The notes beneath the pieces were generated by a model, which did not search any database, was not told where the DNA came from, and saw only the letters and a program-made list of their open reading frames with translations. A DNA stretch of 64,000 nt. Origin: GWE2-42-39 sp034003625. GTDB taxonomy: Bacteria > Bacteroidota > Bacteroidia > Bacteroidales > Prolixibacteraceae. A program made the translations under genes and the position numbers. Location: assembly GCA_034003625.1 (NCBI GenBank), contig JAVEYG010000005.1, forward strand, positions 1 to 64,000, in the 5' to 3' direction. Positions 24,960 through 33,220 of this stretch are shown in pieces; positions within the stretch are counted from its first letter, which is position 1, and each line of letters begins with the position of its first letter.

Positions 24960-25745
24960 TTAATCATAGGCCCCCATTACATTCTGGTCGTAATCGATGA
25001 CCGAACCGGTGATTACCCCGCTGCTGTCGCTTAGCAGGTAAACGGCCAGCCATGCCAATTCAGCCGGCTTGATGAGTTTTCCCATGGGTTGCCTGGATTC
25101 TGCCTGTTCCAGCCAATTGTCGGGCGCGTTGTGGAACTTTTTCTGAATGGCAGTTTCTCCGGCAGTGTCCATCCATCCGGGCATAATCGCATTGACCCGT
25201 ATCCGGTGAAACCGTTGCGAATGGGCGACATTTTTGGTAAGGGTCAATAAAGCGCCCTTTGATGCACAATACGGAGTAATAAACGGTTGTCCGCCATGGG
25301 CACTCATGGTAATAATATTGACAATAGCCCCCGGTATTTTGTCCCGCTGCCATTGCCGGATGAGGGCCTGCATCAAAAGAAAAGGCGCCCGTGCATTGAT
25401 TGCGATATGTTCATCCCATAACTCGACCGACGATTCTTCAATAGTCCCCCGGGTAGTGATGCCGGCTGCATTGACCAGTCCATCAATCCTTCCAAAGTAT
25501 TTTTGGGCTTGCTCTGCCAGCGAGGTAATTTCTTCAGGTTTCTTTAAATCAGCCTGAATGAAGATTGCATCGGCTCCCGATTTTTTAATCTCTGCGATGA
25601 TCTCGCCGGGATCATCCTGTTTCAGCAACAAACCGGTGAGGACAATTCCTTTGGCCCCTTCTGCCGCGCATCTCAACGCAATGGTGGCCCCTAAACTTCC
25701 TTTTACACTACTTCCTGTGATTAAAACAGTTTTGCCTTTATACAT
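24960..25745 (-). CDS. SDR family oxidoreductase
   Basis: A 261-residue classical short-chain dehydrogenase. The cofactor motif is unusual but readable: TVLITGSSVKGSLGATIALRCA near residue 6, in which extra residues space the Gly-rich loop in the manner of enoyl-ACP reductase-like or atypical SDRs. NNAG is replaced by VNAAGITTRG. The catalytic residues are Ser in ITMSAHGG and Tyr-x3-Lys in YCASKGA. The C-terminal PGWMDTAGETAIQKKF and LLSDSSGVITGSVIDYDQN regions close the fold. A start one codon upstream (MM) is equally possible. The substrate is unknown; the gene is followed by a strong inverted repeat. Confidence 0.87.
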   Translation of the reverse strand: MYKGKTVLITGSSVKGSLGATIALRCAAEGAKGIVLTGLLLKQDDPGEIIAEIKKSGADAIFIQADLKKPEEITSLAEQAQKYFGRIDGLVNAAGITTRGTIEESSVELWDEHIAINARAPFLLMQALIRQWQRDKIPGAIVNIITMSAHGGQPFITPYCASKGALLTLTKNVAHSQRFHRIRVNAIMPGWMDTAGETAIQKKFHNAPDNWLEQAESRQPMGKLIKPAELAWLAVYLLSDSSGVITGSVIDYDQNVMGAYD

Positions 25746-26140
25746 CATACGTTTAACTATTAATTGTTTATACCAAATTGTAAGAGTAAAAACCTGAGTT
25801 ATTAAAAATGCAGGGTAGTTCGTTCAAAACCACACCTCCCCGGAAAGAGTGTTTGGTGGCTTGTTTATACTGCCTGTTTACAAATAAAAATACCATGTAC
25901 CGAGAAAGATTTTCATAGGTTCTGAAAATCCGGCGGATGACATTTTGTTTAATGACAGATGACTTGCCTAAATTTACATAGTCATCATCGCCAAGCCTCC
26001 CTATAGTGAAAATTTGATTAACTTTCTAAGGGTTGCCATTAACGCAAAGATCATTTTGCTTTTTCCCGGTATATATAAAAATTGTATTTTTGCTGTGTGC
26101 GTTCACGGAAAATAAAATGAACCTAAATAAACACAACAAA
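25746..26140. other. Intergenic region without a gene
   Basis: About 395 bases between the divergent SDR and Gfo/Idh-type genes. I see no coding frame or RNA motif. A -7-like element TATTTTTG (26085-26092) sits 48 bases before the plus-strand start. A second possible start (26117) is in frame with it. Confidence 0.5.
26085..26092 (+). promoter_or_regulatory. Candidate -7 promoter element
   Basis: TATTTTTG fits TAnnTTTG. An upstream TTTG (26055-26058) is 26 bases away, longer than the usual spacing of about 19-21. Confidence 0.35.
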
Positions 26141-27541
26141 ATGAAACAAACCTCCAATTATCTTCTGGCTTCTGCAGTCTTTTTATCGGCCTGTACCGGC
26201 TCGCAGCAATCCAGACAAACCTCAGAAACAAACATGTTTACAGGAGCAAAAGGCGAAGTAAAAATTATGACCCTCGACCCGGGGCATTTTCATGCAGCGC
26301 TTATTCAGAAAAGCATGTATGGACAGATTGATTCCACCGTGTATGTCTATGCGCCGGAAGGCGATGACCTGAATGGCCACCTGAAACTCATTGACGGTTA
26401 CAACAACCGGGAAGAAAACCCGACTTCATGGGTAGAAAAAGTATACACTGGCGCCGACTTTTTTGAAAAGATGATTGCCGAAAAACCGGGTAACGTGATG
26501 ATGGTTGCCGGGAACAATTCAAAGAAAACCGAGTACATTAAAGCCGCCATTGGCGCCGGCATCCATGTTTTTGCCGACAAGCCGATGGCCATCAACTCCG
26601 AAGATTTTATCCTGCTTGAAGAGGCATTCAAAGCGGCAGGAGAAAAAGGCCTTTTCATTTACGACATCATGACCGAACGCCACGAAATTACCACCATCCT
26701 GCAACGCGAATTATCAAAGATCCCGAATGTATTCGGGGAACTGGTCAACGGCACTCCTGAAGAACCGGCTATCACCAAAGAAAGCGTGCACCACTTTTTC
26801 AAATACGTGTCGGGCAACCCGATCAAACGCCCGGCCTGGTTTTTCGATACCGAACAGCAAGGCGAAGGCATTGTGGACGTAACCACCCACCTGGTCGATA
26901 TGATCCAATGGGAAGCATTCCCTGAAGAAATACTAAACAAAACCGATGTGGAACTGCTTTCCGCAAAACGCTGGACCACAGACCTGACCCCGGAGATGTT
27001 TACCAAAGTAACCCAGCTTGCCGAATATCCTGAATTTCTGAAGAAAGATGTACAAGACGATGTGCTGAAGGTTTATGCCAATGGCGAGATCAATTATAAA
27101 CTGAAAGGCAAACACGCCAAAGTATCGGTTATCTGGAATTTTGAAGCGCCTGAAGGAACCGGCGATACCCATTACAGCATCATGCGCGGAACGGTTTGCG
27201 ACCTGGTCATCAAACAAGGCGCGGAAGAAAACTACAAACCCACACTATACATCCAGGCAAAAGAGGGTGAAGGCGAAGCGTTTGAAGGAAATCTCCGGAA
27301 AGCCGTTGAGCAGGAAATTGCGGCTGCTTACCCGGGATTGAAACTGATTAAACAGGGCAATAAGCTGTGGGTCGTTGATATCCCTGAAGAATACAAAGTA
27401 GGTCACGAGGCGCATTTCGGGCAGGTAACCGAAAAATTTCTGGGCTACCTGAAAGCTGGACAATTACCCGCCTGGGAAGTGCCCAACATGATTACCAAAT
27501 ATTACACTACGACTGAAGCATTGAAATTGGCTTCGAAATAG
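26141..27541 (+). CDS. Gfo/Idh/MocA-type lipoprotein with oxidoreductase C-terminal domain
   Basis: A 466-residue lipoprotein. I choose the ATG at 26141 (MKQTSNYLLASAVFLSACTG, lipobox LSAC); the in-frame ATG at 26117 is eight codons earlier. The N-terminal Rossmann-like domain resembles Gfo/Idh oxidoreductases: VMMVAGNNSKKTEYIKAAI followed by GIHVFADKPMAI, where the Asp-Lys-Pro corresponds to the family's EKP motif. The C-terminal part fits the Bacteroidetes putative oxidoreductase C-terminal domain (PF16490). Unlike cytoplasmic relatives it is exported, which fits the twin-compartment glycan metabolism of the phylum. Substrate and activity are unknown. Confidence 0.82.
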   Translation: MKQTSNYLLASAVFLSACTGSQQSRQTSETNMFTGAKGEVKIMTLDPGHFHAALIQKSMYGQIDSTVYVYAPEGDDLNGHLKLIDGYNNREENPTSWVEKVYTGADFFEKMIAEKPGNVMMVAGNNSKKTEYIKAAIGAGIHVFADKPMAINSEDFILLEEAFKAAGEKGLFIYDIMTERHEITTILQRELSKIPNVFGELVNGTPEEPAITKESVHHFFKYVSGNPIKRPAWFFDTEQQGEGIVDVTTHLVDMIQWEAFPEEILNKTDVELLSAKRWTTDLTPEMFTKVTQLAEYPEFLKKDVQDDVLKVYANGEINYKLKGKHAKVSVIWNFEAPEGTGDTHYSIMRGTVCDLVIKQGAEENYKPTLYIQAKEGEGEAFEGNLRKAVEQEIAAAYPGLKLIKQGNKLWVVDIPEEYKVGHEAHFGQVTEKFLGYLKAGQLPAWEVPNMITKYYTTTEALKLASK

Positions 27542-27570
27542 ATTACAAACCAGCAACAACCAGGACAATA

Positions 27571-27670
27571 GGCTGTCCTAAAAAGTTCAACGCAAATCAT
27601 CCCGGACTTCCTGCCAACCGAAAGGCTGAAGATCAGGGTCACAAATGCAGGAGAGGTTTTTTGGACAGCT
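27571..27670. mobile_element. MITE-like element with 13-base terminal inverted repeats
   Basis: The left end GCTGTCCTAAAAA (27572-27584) is the inverted copy of the right end TTTTTTGGACAGC (27657-27669), with one mismatch in 13. The element is about 100 bases and has no coding capacity. The GCTGTCC...GGACAGC ends resemble non-autonomous palindromic elements common in Bacteroidetes. It lies between the converging oxidoreductase and GH16 genes and might also act as a terminator. Confidence 0.55.
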
Positions 27671-27708
27671 TATTTATATTTTCCGAAATATTTATCTTTT
27701 TCCGAAGA

Positions 27709-28512
27709 TTATTTCGCCCCTTCGCCAGTTTTTTGGTATACCCGCACATAATCAATACAATACTGGTGAGGGAAAGCAGAATCGTCAATTCCTTCTTTTC
27801 CACCCCAGGTGCCACCAATGGCCAGGTTCAGCAAAAGGTACTGAGGCCTGTCGAACGGCCAGGTTTGTTCATTGCTTGTTCCATCGTTTTTGTATGTGAA
27901 ATGTTTTTGCGAATCAATGAAAAAATCAAGCCGGTCTTTGTGCCATTCCAAAGCATATACATGAAAGTCGTCCCATGGGTTTTCGATGGGAATAGAATTC
28001 CCCTTCCCGGTTCCTTTTACGTGATTGTATGCCCCGGTATGTATATTGGCATGTATTTTCAGCGAATCGAAACCCACGTTTTCCATGATGTCGATCTCAC
28101 CGCAAAGCGGCCACCCTTTTTCTTTCCGGTTGGTGCCCAGCATCCAGATGGCAGGCCAGGTGCCCCGTCCGACCGGCAGTCTGGCGCGCACTTCAATACG
28201 CCCGTATAAAAAATGTTTTTTATTGAAGGTGTTGATACTGGCCGAGGTATATTCTGCATTCTGGTATTTTTCCTTACGCGCTTCAATAATCAGCATCCCG
28301 TTTTCAACACGGGCATTTTCTTTTCGATAGATGGTATAGTACTGGGCTTCCTTGTTTCGGACAAATCCCGATTCATAACCCCATTTGTCGGCGTCGGGCA
28401 ATCCTTTGTATTCAAATTCATCTGACCAGACCAGTTCGTACTTCTGGGCAATTGTTTCTTCCCTGCATCCGGCAAGAAGAAAAAGCAGAAAAATAAAGTT
28501 CAGTAGCTTCAT
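27709..28512 (-). CDS. GH16 beta-glucanase (laminarinase-type) lipoprotein
   Basis: A 267-residue glycoside hydrolase of family 16 that should cut beta-1,3- or beta-1,3/1,4-glucans such as laminarin. The N-terminus MKLLNFIFLLFLLAGC is a lipoprotein signal with Cys at about residue 16. The catalytic motif is GEIDIMENVG, giving nucleophile Glu139, Asp141 and acid/base Glu144. The extra residue between them marks the beta-bulge (laminarinase/agarase-like) type. Flanking conserved sites are GTWPAIWMLG and YALEWHKDRLDFFID. The protein consists of the catalytic domain alone. It has no SusC/D neighbours, so it is outside a typical polysaccharide-utilisation locus. Confidence 0.93.
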   Translation of the reverse strand: MKLLNFIFLLFLLAGCREETIAQKYELVWSDEFEYKGLPDADKWGYESGFVRNKEAQYYTIYRKENARVENGMLIIEARKEKYQNAEYTSASINTFNKKHFLYGRIEVRARLPVGRGTWPAIWMLGTNRKEKGWPLCGEIDIMENVGFDSLKIHANIHTGAYNHVKGTGKGNSIPIENPWDDFHVYALEWHKDRLDFFIDSQKHFTYKNDGTSNEQTWPFDRPQYLLLNLAIGGTWGGKEGIDDSAFPHQYCIDYVRVYQKTGEGAK

Positions 28513-28636
28513 GGTCTTTTGTTTTTTGGTTTATTCAAAGTTAGAAATTACCTGACGGAAACCCAACCCGGATTGCTATAATGTTATTAAAACATCACCT
28601 TATCGGCTCAACGCCTGTTCCTTTCGCCGAAATATA

Positions 28637-28644
28637 TACTTTTG
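28637..28644 (+). promoter_or_regulatory. Candidate -7 promoter element for the ABC-F gene
   Basis: TACTTTTG fits TAnnTTTG and lies 45 bases before the start codon at 28689. Confidence 0.4.
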
Positions 28645-28688
28645 CAGTCCTTTATCGGGGCATTTACGCATTAAATACAGAATATTAA

Positions 28689-30305
28689 ATGATTACAGTA
28701 TCGAATCTGAGTGTGCAATTTGGGAAACGGGTGTTGTTCCGCGAGGTGAACATGAAGTTTACGCCGGGAAATTGTTACGGGATTATTGGCGCGAACGGCG
28801 CGGGAAAATCTACCTTTCTGAAAACACTTTACGGCGAAGTGGAAAGCACTACCGGTTCTGTTTCGTTTGGTCCGGGAGAACGTTTGTCGGTACTGAAACA
28901 AAACCATTTCGAGTTCGACGATTGCCGGGTGCTCGATACGGTAATGATGGGGCACCGTCAGTTGTGGGAAGTAAAAAACGAAAAAGACGCCATTTATGGC
29001 AAGCCTGACTTTTCGGACGAAGACGGCATACGTGCTGCTGAGTTAGAATCGTTGTTTGCAGAAATGGACGGATGGAATGCCGAAAGCGATGCAGCCAGCC
29101 TGCTTAGCGGATTGGGGATCAAGGAAGAACATCATTATAAATTGCTGAAAGAGCTTTCAGGAAAAGAAAAAGTGAAAGTGTTGCTGGCACAGGCCCTGTT
29201 CGGTAAACCCGACAACCTGCTGCTCGACGAGCCAACCAATGACCTCGATTTAGAAACAGTGGACTGGTTAGAAAATTATCTCACGAATTTTAACAATACC
29301 GTGCTGGTGGTTTCGCACGACCGCCATTTTCTTGATTCGATCTGTACCCATACCGTCGATATCGATTACAACAACATCAGCCTGTTTGCCGGGAATTACA
29401 GTTACTGGTACGAATCGAGCCAACTGGCGTTGAGGCAGCAACAGGCACAGAATAAAAAAGCTGAAGAAAAGAAAAAAGAACTGCTGGAATTTATTTCACG
29501 TTTCAGCGCCAATGTGGCTAAATCGAAACAAACGACCAGCCGCAAAAAGATGCTCGAAAAACTGAATATTGAGGAAATCAAACCGTCAAACCGTAAATAC
29601 CCGGGCATTATTTTCACACCTGCACGGGAGCCCGGGAACAACATTCTGGGAGTAGCCGGATTGACCGGTTCGTTCGAGGGAAAGGTACTTTTCAGAGATC
29701 TCAGCTTCACGGTAGAAAAAGACGACAAAATCGTATTTCTGTCACGTGATACCCGGACTATGACCGTGCTTTTCGACATTCTGAACGGATTGAAAAAAGC
29801 CGACAGCGGTACTTTTGAATGGGGACAAACCATCACCACCGCATATTTACCGCTCGAAAACAGCGGTTTTTTCGGGCAACCCGTTTCCCTGGTCGACTGG
29901 CTGGCACAATATTCCGACGATACCAGCGAAATGTTCCTGCGCGGGTACCTTGGGAAAATGCTGTTTTCGGGCGATGAAATATATAAAAACGCCAACGTGC
30001 TGTCGGGCGGCGAAAAAGTACGCTGTATGATTGCCCGTATGATGCTGCGTAACGCCAATGTGATGATCCTCGATACGCCGACCAATCATTTAGACCTCGA
30101 ATCAATCCAGGCGTTCAACAATACCCTGATCCGTTTCAAAGGAAATATCCTGATGGCTTCGCACGACCACGAGTTCATCCAGACCGTCTGTAACCGGATC
30201 ATTGAGATCGGGCCGAAAGGCACAATCGATAAACGAATGGACTACGATGATTATATTCTCGACGAAAAAATCAGGGAATTGAGAAACGGCCTATATGATC
30301 ACTGA
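28689..30305 (+). CDS. ABC-F ATPase with a degenerate second ATP site
   Basis: A 538-residue soluble ABC-F protein with two nucleotide-binding domains and no membrane segments; relatives act on the ribosome. Domain 1 has Walker A GANGAGKST (near residue 36), the signature in variant form ELSGKEKVKV, and Walker B LLLDEPTNDLDLET. The linker (about 255-320) is charged and helical (KKAEEKKKELLEF). Domain 2 keeps VLSGGEKVRCMIARMM and MILDTPTNHLDLES, but its Walker A is replaced by VFLSRDTRTMTVLF, with no Gly-Lys-Ser/Thr. A conserved Bacteroidetes subgroup appears to share this. It stands alone. Confidence 0.92.
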   Translation: MITVSNLSVQFGKRVLFREVNMKFTPGNCYGIIGANGAGKSTFLKTLYGEVESTTGSVSFGPGERLSVLKQNHFEFDDCRVLDTVMMGHRQLWEVKNEKDAIYGKPDFSDEDGIRAAELESLFAEMDGWNAESDAASLLSGLGIKEEHHYKLLKELSGKEKVKVLLAQALFGKPDNLLLDEPTNDLDLETVDWLENYLTNFNNTVLVVSHDRHFLDSICTHTVDIDYNNISLFAGNYSYWYESSQLALRQQQAQNKKAEEKKKELLEFISRFSANVAKSKQTTSRKKMLEKLNIEEIKPSNRKYPGIIFTPAREPGNNILGVAGLTGSFEGKVLFRDLSFTVEKDDKIVFLSRDTRTMTVLFDILNGLKKADSGTFEWGQTITTAYLPLENSGFFGQPVSLVDWLAQYSDDTSEMFLRGYLGKMLFSGDEIYKNANVLSGGEKVRCMIARMMLRNANVMILDTPTNHLDLESIQAFNNTLIRFKGNILMASHDHEFIQTVCNRIIEIGPKGTIDKRMDYDDYILDEKIRELRNGLYDH

Positions 30306-30330
30306 TACATTTTCCTGTTAATCATTGTAT

Positions 30331-32169
30331 TTAAAAATTCAGGTTCACTCCTGAGAAAACAGTCGCGCCCGGCATGGAGTAATACCGGATGGTTTCGTAT
30401 TCCTGATTGAGCAGGTTTTCACCGCTGATAAACCATTGTATATGTTTCGTCAGGCGGTACGAAGCCTTTGCTCCCAACAAGGTGTACGATTCTTTTGACA
30501 CGGCTTCAGAAACATCGGTATCAAGCCCTGATACCTGTTGCAGGCTGGCCGTCAGGGTGAGATTTCTCAACCGGTAATTTCCACTAATGAACAACTGGTG
30601 TTCCGGAGTTGCAAATACCGGTGTTTTCATCTGGATATAGCTGTATGCGATGTGGAACCCGGCTTGTTTGTTTATTTTCCCGTCAGCAGCAAGTTCAATC
30701 CCTTTGTTTGAAATCTCTCCCGAATTCTGATATCCCTGATTGGGCACCTGCTGGATCAGGTTGTCTCCTTTCAGGATAAAACCGGTCAGTTCCACGTTCA
30801 GCTTATTGTTGGGTAACGAATGTAAAATGCTGGTTTCGTAATTCCATATATTTTCAGGTTTAAGGTGCAGGCTGGTGCCCCACATAAATAGTTCGCGCAT
30901 GGTAGGACTGCGAAATCCTTTGGAAACAATGACTTTCCATCCGGTTGATTTCCCGATTTGATACGTGGCACCAAACGACGGAATCCATTCGTTCCCATAA
31001 GTGCGGTGTTCAGAATATCGCAAGCCGGCGCTCAGGCTTAATTTTTCAGAAAAATTTTGTTGGACAAACCCGTAAAAGGCCAGTTCGTAAACAGTGGTAT
31101 CGGCAAATACCACACCCTGTCCCTGCATGGCCAGCAGGTTTTCGGCCATGCCACCGTAATTGGCATAATCCACGCCGAAAGTCAGGGTGTTCCCTTTGAA
31201 AAATCGGAACGATTCGTACAGGTTCAAACCGAAATTCTGGTCGGTAGAATGAAAACCGTCGGTAACGTCGTGTTCCCCGAAGTTATAATAATATCGTGCG
31301 CTTCCCGATATTTTTTCAAATTCGTTGTGAAGCGATGCAGCCCCATAACCCCGGGTAATATCGATCTCTGCTCCGGCTGTTCCTCCCGGTTTATTTGGGC
31401 CGGGATCCGAAGATTTAAAACCGGCAAGGTTGAAGTCAGCGGTTGCATGCCAGTTTTTCGAAAGCTCATAGCTGGTTTTCAGATAGCCATTGGTAATACT
31501 AAAATCGGAATGGTCGCGGTGCCCGTCGGTATGGTCGTGGTTGATGCTGCCAAATACGCTGAGTTTGTTTTTTCGGTACCCTGCTGATCCCATGTATTTT
31601 TGGGTACTGAAGGAACCATACATCAGCCGGGCATTTCCGTTCAGGCCTTCTCTATCCTGTTTCTTTGTAATGATGTTGATTACCCCGCCCATCGCATTGG
31701 ATCCGTACAATACAGAGCCAGGCCCGCGGATCACTTCCACCCGTTCCACATCGGAAGCCACATACGAATCGGGCAGCGGGTGGCCAAAAATTCCCATGAA
31801 CTGCGGGTGCCCGTCAATCAGCATCAATACTCCGGTGGTCGGGTTGCTGCCTACGCCGCGGATAGTGATCTGTCCGGCAGACCCGGCTGACACGCCAAAT
31901 CCGGTAATTCCCCGCTCGGTAACAAACAAACCGGGTATCCGTCCGCTCAAAACGGGCAGCAAGGCCGATTCATCACTTTCCGCAATTTGTGCCTGGTTGA
32001 GAATGCTTACTGACATGGGGACATGGCCTCTGCTTACTTTTACGGGCGTTCCGGTGATGACCACCTCTTTTATCAAAATGGTGTCATTTATACTGACTTC
32101 ATTCTCCGCAAACGAAGAAAAAAATATGCCTGAAAAGAGGAAAAACAGAAGAACGAAAGAATTTTTCAT
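30331..32169 (-). CDS. TonB-dependent outer-membrane receptor
   Basis: A 612-residue receptor with signal peptide MKNSFVLLFFLFSGIFFSSFAE. The plug domain follows at once: VVITGTPVKVSRGHVPMSVS as TonB-box region, then GVGSNPTTGVLMLIDG, RVEVIRGPGSVLYGSNAMGG and VINIITKKQ. The barrel fills residues 180-612 and ends in the usual aromatic strand (FSGVNLNF). A His/Asp-rich loop (NHDHTDGHRDHSDF, near 210-225) could bind metal. No SusD or carboxypeptidase-like domain is present, unlike glycan receptors. It lies 62 bases after a NikR-family regulator on the same strand, so the cargo is probably a metal or metal complex under its control. The ligand itself is inference. Confidence 0.93.
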   Translation of the reverse strand: MKNSFVLLFFLFSGIFFSSFAENEVSINDTILIKEVVITGTPVKVSRGHVPMSVSILNQAQIAESDESALLPVLSGRIPGLFVTERGITGFGVSAGSAGQITIRGVGSNPTTGVLMLIDGHPQFMGIFGHPLPDSYVASDVERVEVIRGPGSVLYGSNAMGGVINIITKKQDREGLNGNARLMYGSFSTQKYMGSAGYRKNKLSVFGSINHDHTDGHRDHSDFSITNGYLKTSYELSKNWHATADFNLAGFKSSDPGPNKPGGTAGAEIDITRGYGAASLHNEFEKISGSARYYYNFGEHDVTDGFHSTDQNFGLNLYESFRFFKGNTLTFGVDYANYGGMAENLLAMQGQGVVFADTTVYELAFYGFVQQNFSEKLSLSAGLRYSEHRTYGNEWIPSFGATYQIGKSTGWKVIVSKGFRSPTMRELFMWGTSLHLKPENIWNYETSILHSLPNNKLNVELTGFILKGDNLIQQVPNQGYQNSGEISNKGIELAADGKINKQAGFHIAYSYIQMKTPVFATPEHQLFISGNYRLRNLTLTASLQQVSGLDTDVSEAVSKESYTLLGAKASYRLTKHIQWFISGENLLNQEYETIRYYSMPGATVFSGVNLNF

Positions 32170-32187
32170 TTTTACTATTTTAAATTA

Positions 32188-32216
32188 GTGCTACTTAGTT
32201 ATATAAACGTGTTACT
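32188..32216. promoter_or_regulatory. Candidate operator: 21-base direct repeat before the TonB receptor
   Basis: GTGCTACT (32188-32195) and GTGTTACT (32209-32216) are separated by 13 bases and begin 21 bases apart. The same arrangement is found before nikR at 32632. The sites end 18 bases from the receptor's start codon, overlapping where its promoter should be. Confidence 0.55.
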
Positions 32217-32231
32217 ATATGGTCAAAAAAA

Positions 32232-32630
32232 TTATACTTTACTCATAATCAGTTTGCCGTGTTGTATTCCTTTTATCCCGATTAATTTATCGGATAGTTC
32301 GGTCAATTTATGCGACGGGCCTTTTACCGCCACGATTTCAAGGCAATTTGTTGCATTTAAATAATAATACTGCGAAGAAAGGATTACATCCTGGTATTCA
32401 AACTGGATATCGGACGATTTGATGCGGATGTCTTTTTTGCTGTGGTCGTACACTACCGTAATGGCGCCTGCAACCACATTGTCGCATTGCCATTTTTGTT
32501 CTACCGTGTATTTCCCGATCAGGTAGCGGATGGCTTGGGAACGGTTGGCAAACCCGTTGGTCAGGACATATTCGTCGAGCGACTTTAAAAGCTCTTCTTC
32601 CAATGAAACCCCGAAACGCGAAACTGACAT
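32232..32630 (-). CDS. NikR-family ribbon-helix-helix regulator with altered metal site
   Basis: A 132-residue DNA-binding protein, the family's usual length with start MSVSRFGVSLEEELL; upstream ATGs would add an unusual leader across the operator. Residues 1-45 form the ribbon-helix-helix (SRFGVSLEEELLKSLDEY, RSQAIRYLI). Residues 50-132 form the ACT-like ligand domain (VAGAITVVYDHSKKD, NCLEIVAVKG, GIQHGKLIM). Aligned with E. coli NikR, the Cys ligand is kept (Cys96), but the three nickel His positions become Phe77, Tyr88 and Tyr90. It may therefore sense something other than nickel, or bind it differently. It lies just upstream of the TonB receptor gene on the same strand and is preceded by its own direct-repeat site. 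Confidence 0.88.
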   Translation of the reverse strand: MSVSRFGVSLEEELLKSLDEYVLTNGFANRSQAIRYLIGKYTVEQKWQCDNVVAGAITVVYDHSKKDIRIKSSDIQFEYQDVILSSQYYYLNATNCLEIVAVKGPSHKLTELSDKLIGIKGIQHGKLIMSKV

Positions 32631-32631
32631 C

Positions 32632-32660
32632 GTGTTACTTTCTGTATCTAAAGTGTTATT
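32632..32660. promoter_or_regulatory. Candidate operator: 21-base direct repeat before the NikR-family gene
   Basis: GTGTTACT (32632-32639) and GTGTTATT (32653-32660) are separated by 13 bases, beginning 21 bases apart, the same spacing as the site before the receptor. It starts one base upstream of the regulator's ATG, so binding would block its own expression. Confidence 0.55.
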
Positions 32661-32713
32661 TTTAGGCAAACTACGGAAATATTTCAGAAAAAAGCAAATG
32701 CCAAGATCGAAAA

Positions 32714-33118
32714 TTACCAGTTGAACCGGACAGTTTGTTTCAATTCCGGGTGCAGGCTTAATGGCACGGGGCTGGTACCGGCCACGCTTTCAATCAGCTC
32801 TTTTTCGGCAGCGGTATAATTCTTCTTCGGGAAATAGAATTCTACTATTACTTCAGTTACCCGGCGTGGGCCGCTGGCCATGATTTTGGTCACTTCTATT
32901 TCGGTGCCAGCCAGGTCGATGCCATGGTCCATTGCCTTGATTCCCATAATGGTCATGATGCAGTTGCCCAGTGAAGTAGCCAGCAGGTCGGTAGGGGAGA
33001 ACGATTCACCTTTTCCCCGGTTGTCGGTGGGGGCATCGGTAATCAGTTCACAGCCCGACTGAAGATGAATATTCCGGGTACGCAGCCCGCCCAGATAAAT
33101 GGTTTTAATAGTTGCCAT
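32714..33118 (-). CDS. OsmC family protein lacking the second cysteine
   Basis: A 134-residue protein of the OsmC/Ohr fold, which usually reduces organic hydroperoxides with two Cys. Start MATIKTIYLGGLRTR was chosen over an in-frame ATG 32 codons upstream. The first Cys is Cys53 in TSLGNCIMTIMG, in the normal helix. The second, expected in a CPV-type motif, is replaced: GTSPVPLSLHPELK has Ser116 there. The general fold motifs are intact (GESFSPTDLLA, EVIVEFYFP). It may be a non-peroxidase member or use another thiol. It is divergent from riboflavin synthase, sharing a 100-base promoter region. Confidence 0.88.
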   Translation of the reverse strand: MATIKTIYLGGLRTRNIHLQSGCELITDAPTDNRGKGESFSPTDLLATSLGNCIMTIMGIKAMDHGIDLAGTEIEVTKIMASGPRRVTEVIVEFYFPKKNYTAAEKELIESVAGTSPVPLSLHPELKQTVRFNW

Positions 33119-33185
33119 TGTATCAAATTTTTCCCTAAAATACGAAATCATGCCGATTCTTTCCGGTATACTGGATCGAATTCGG

Positions 33186-33193
33186 TATTTTTG
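33186..33193 (+). promoter_or_regulatory. Candidate -7 promoter element for ribE
   Basis: TATTTTTG fits TAnnTTTG, 27 bases before the ribE start. A TTTC at 33160-33163 may be a weak -33 element (22-base gap). Confidence 0.45.
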
Positions 33194-33220
33194 CCACGGA
33201 CTCAAAAAAAACAAAAAACC

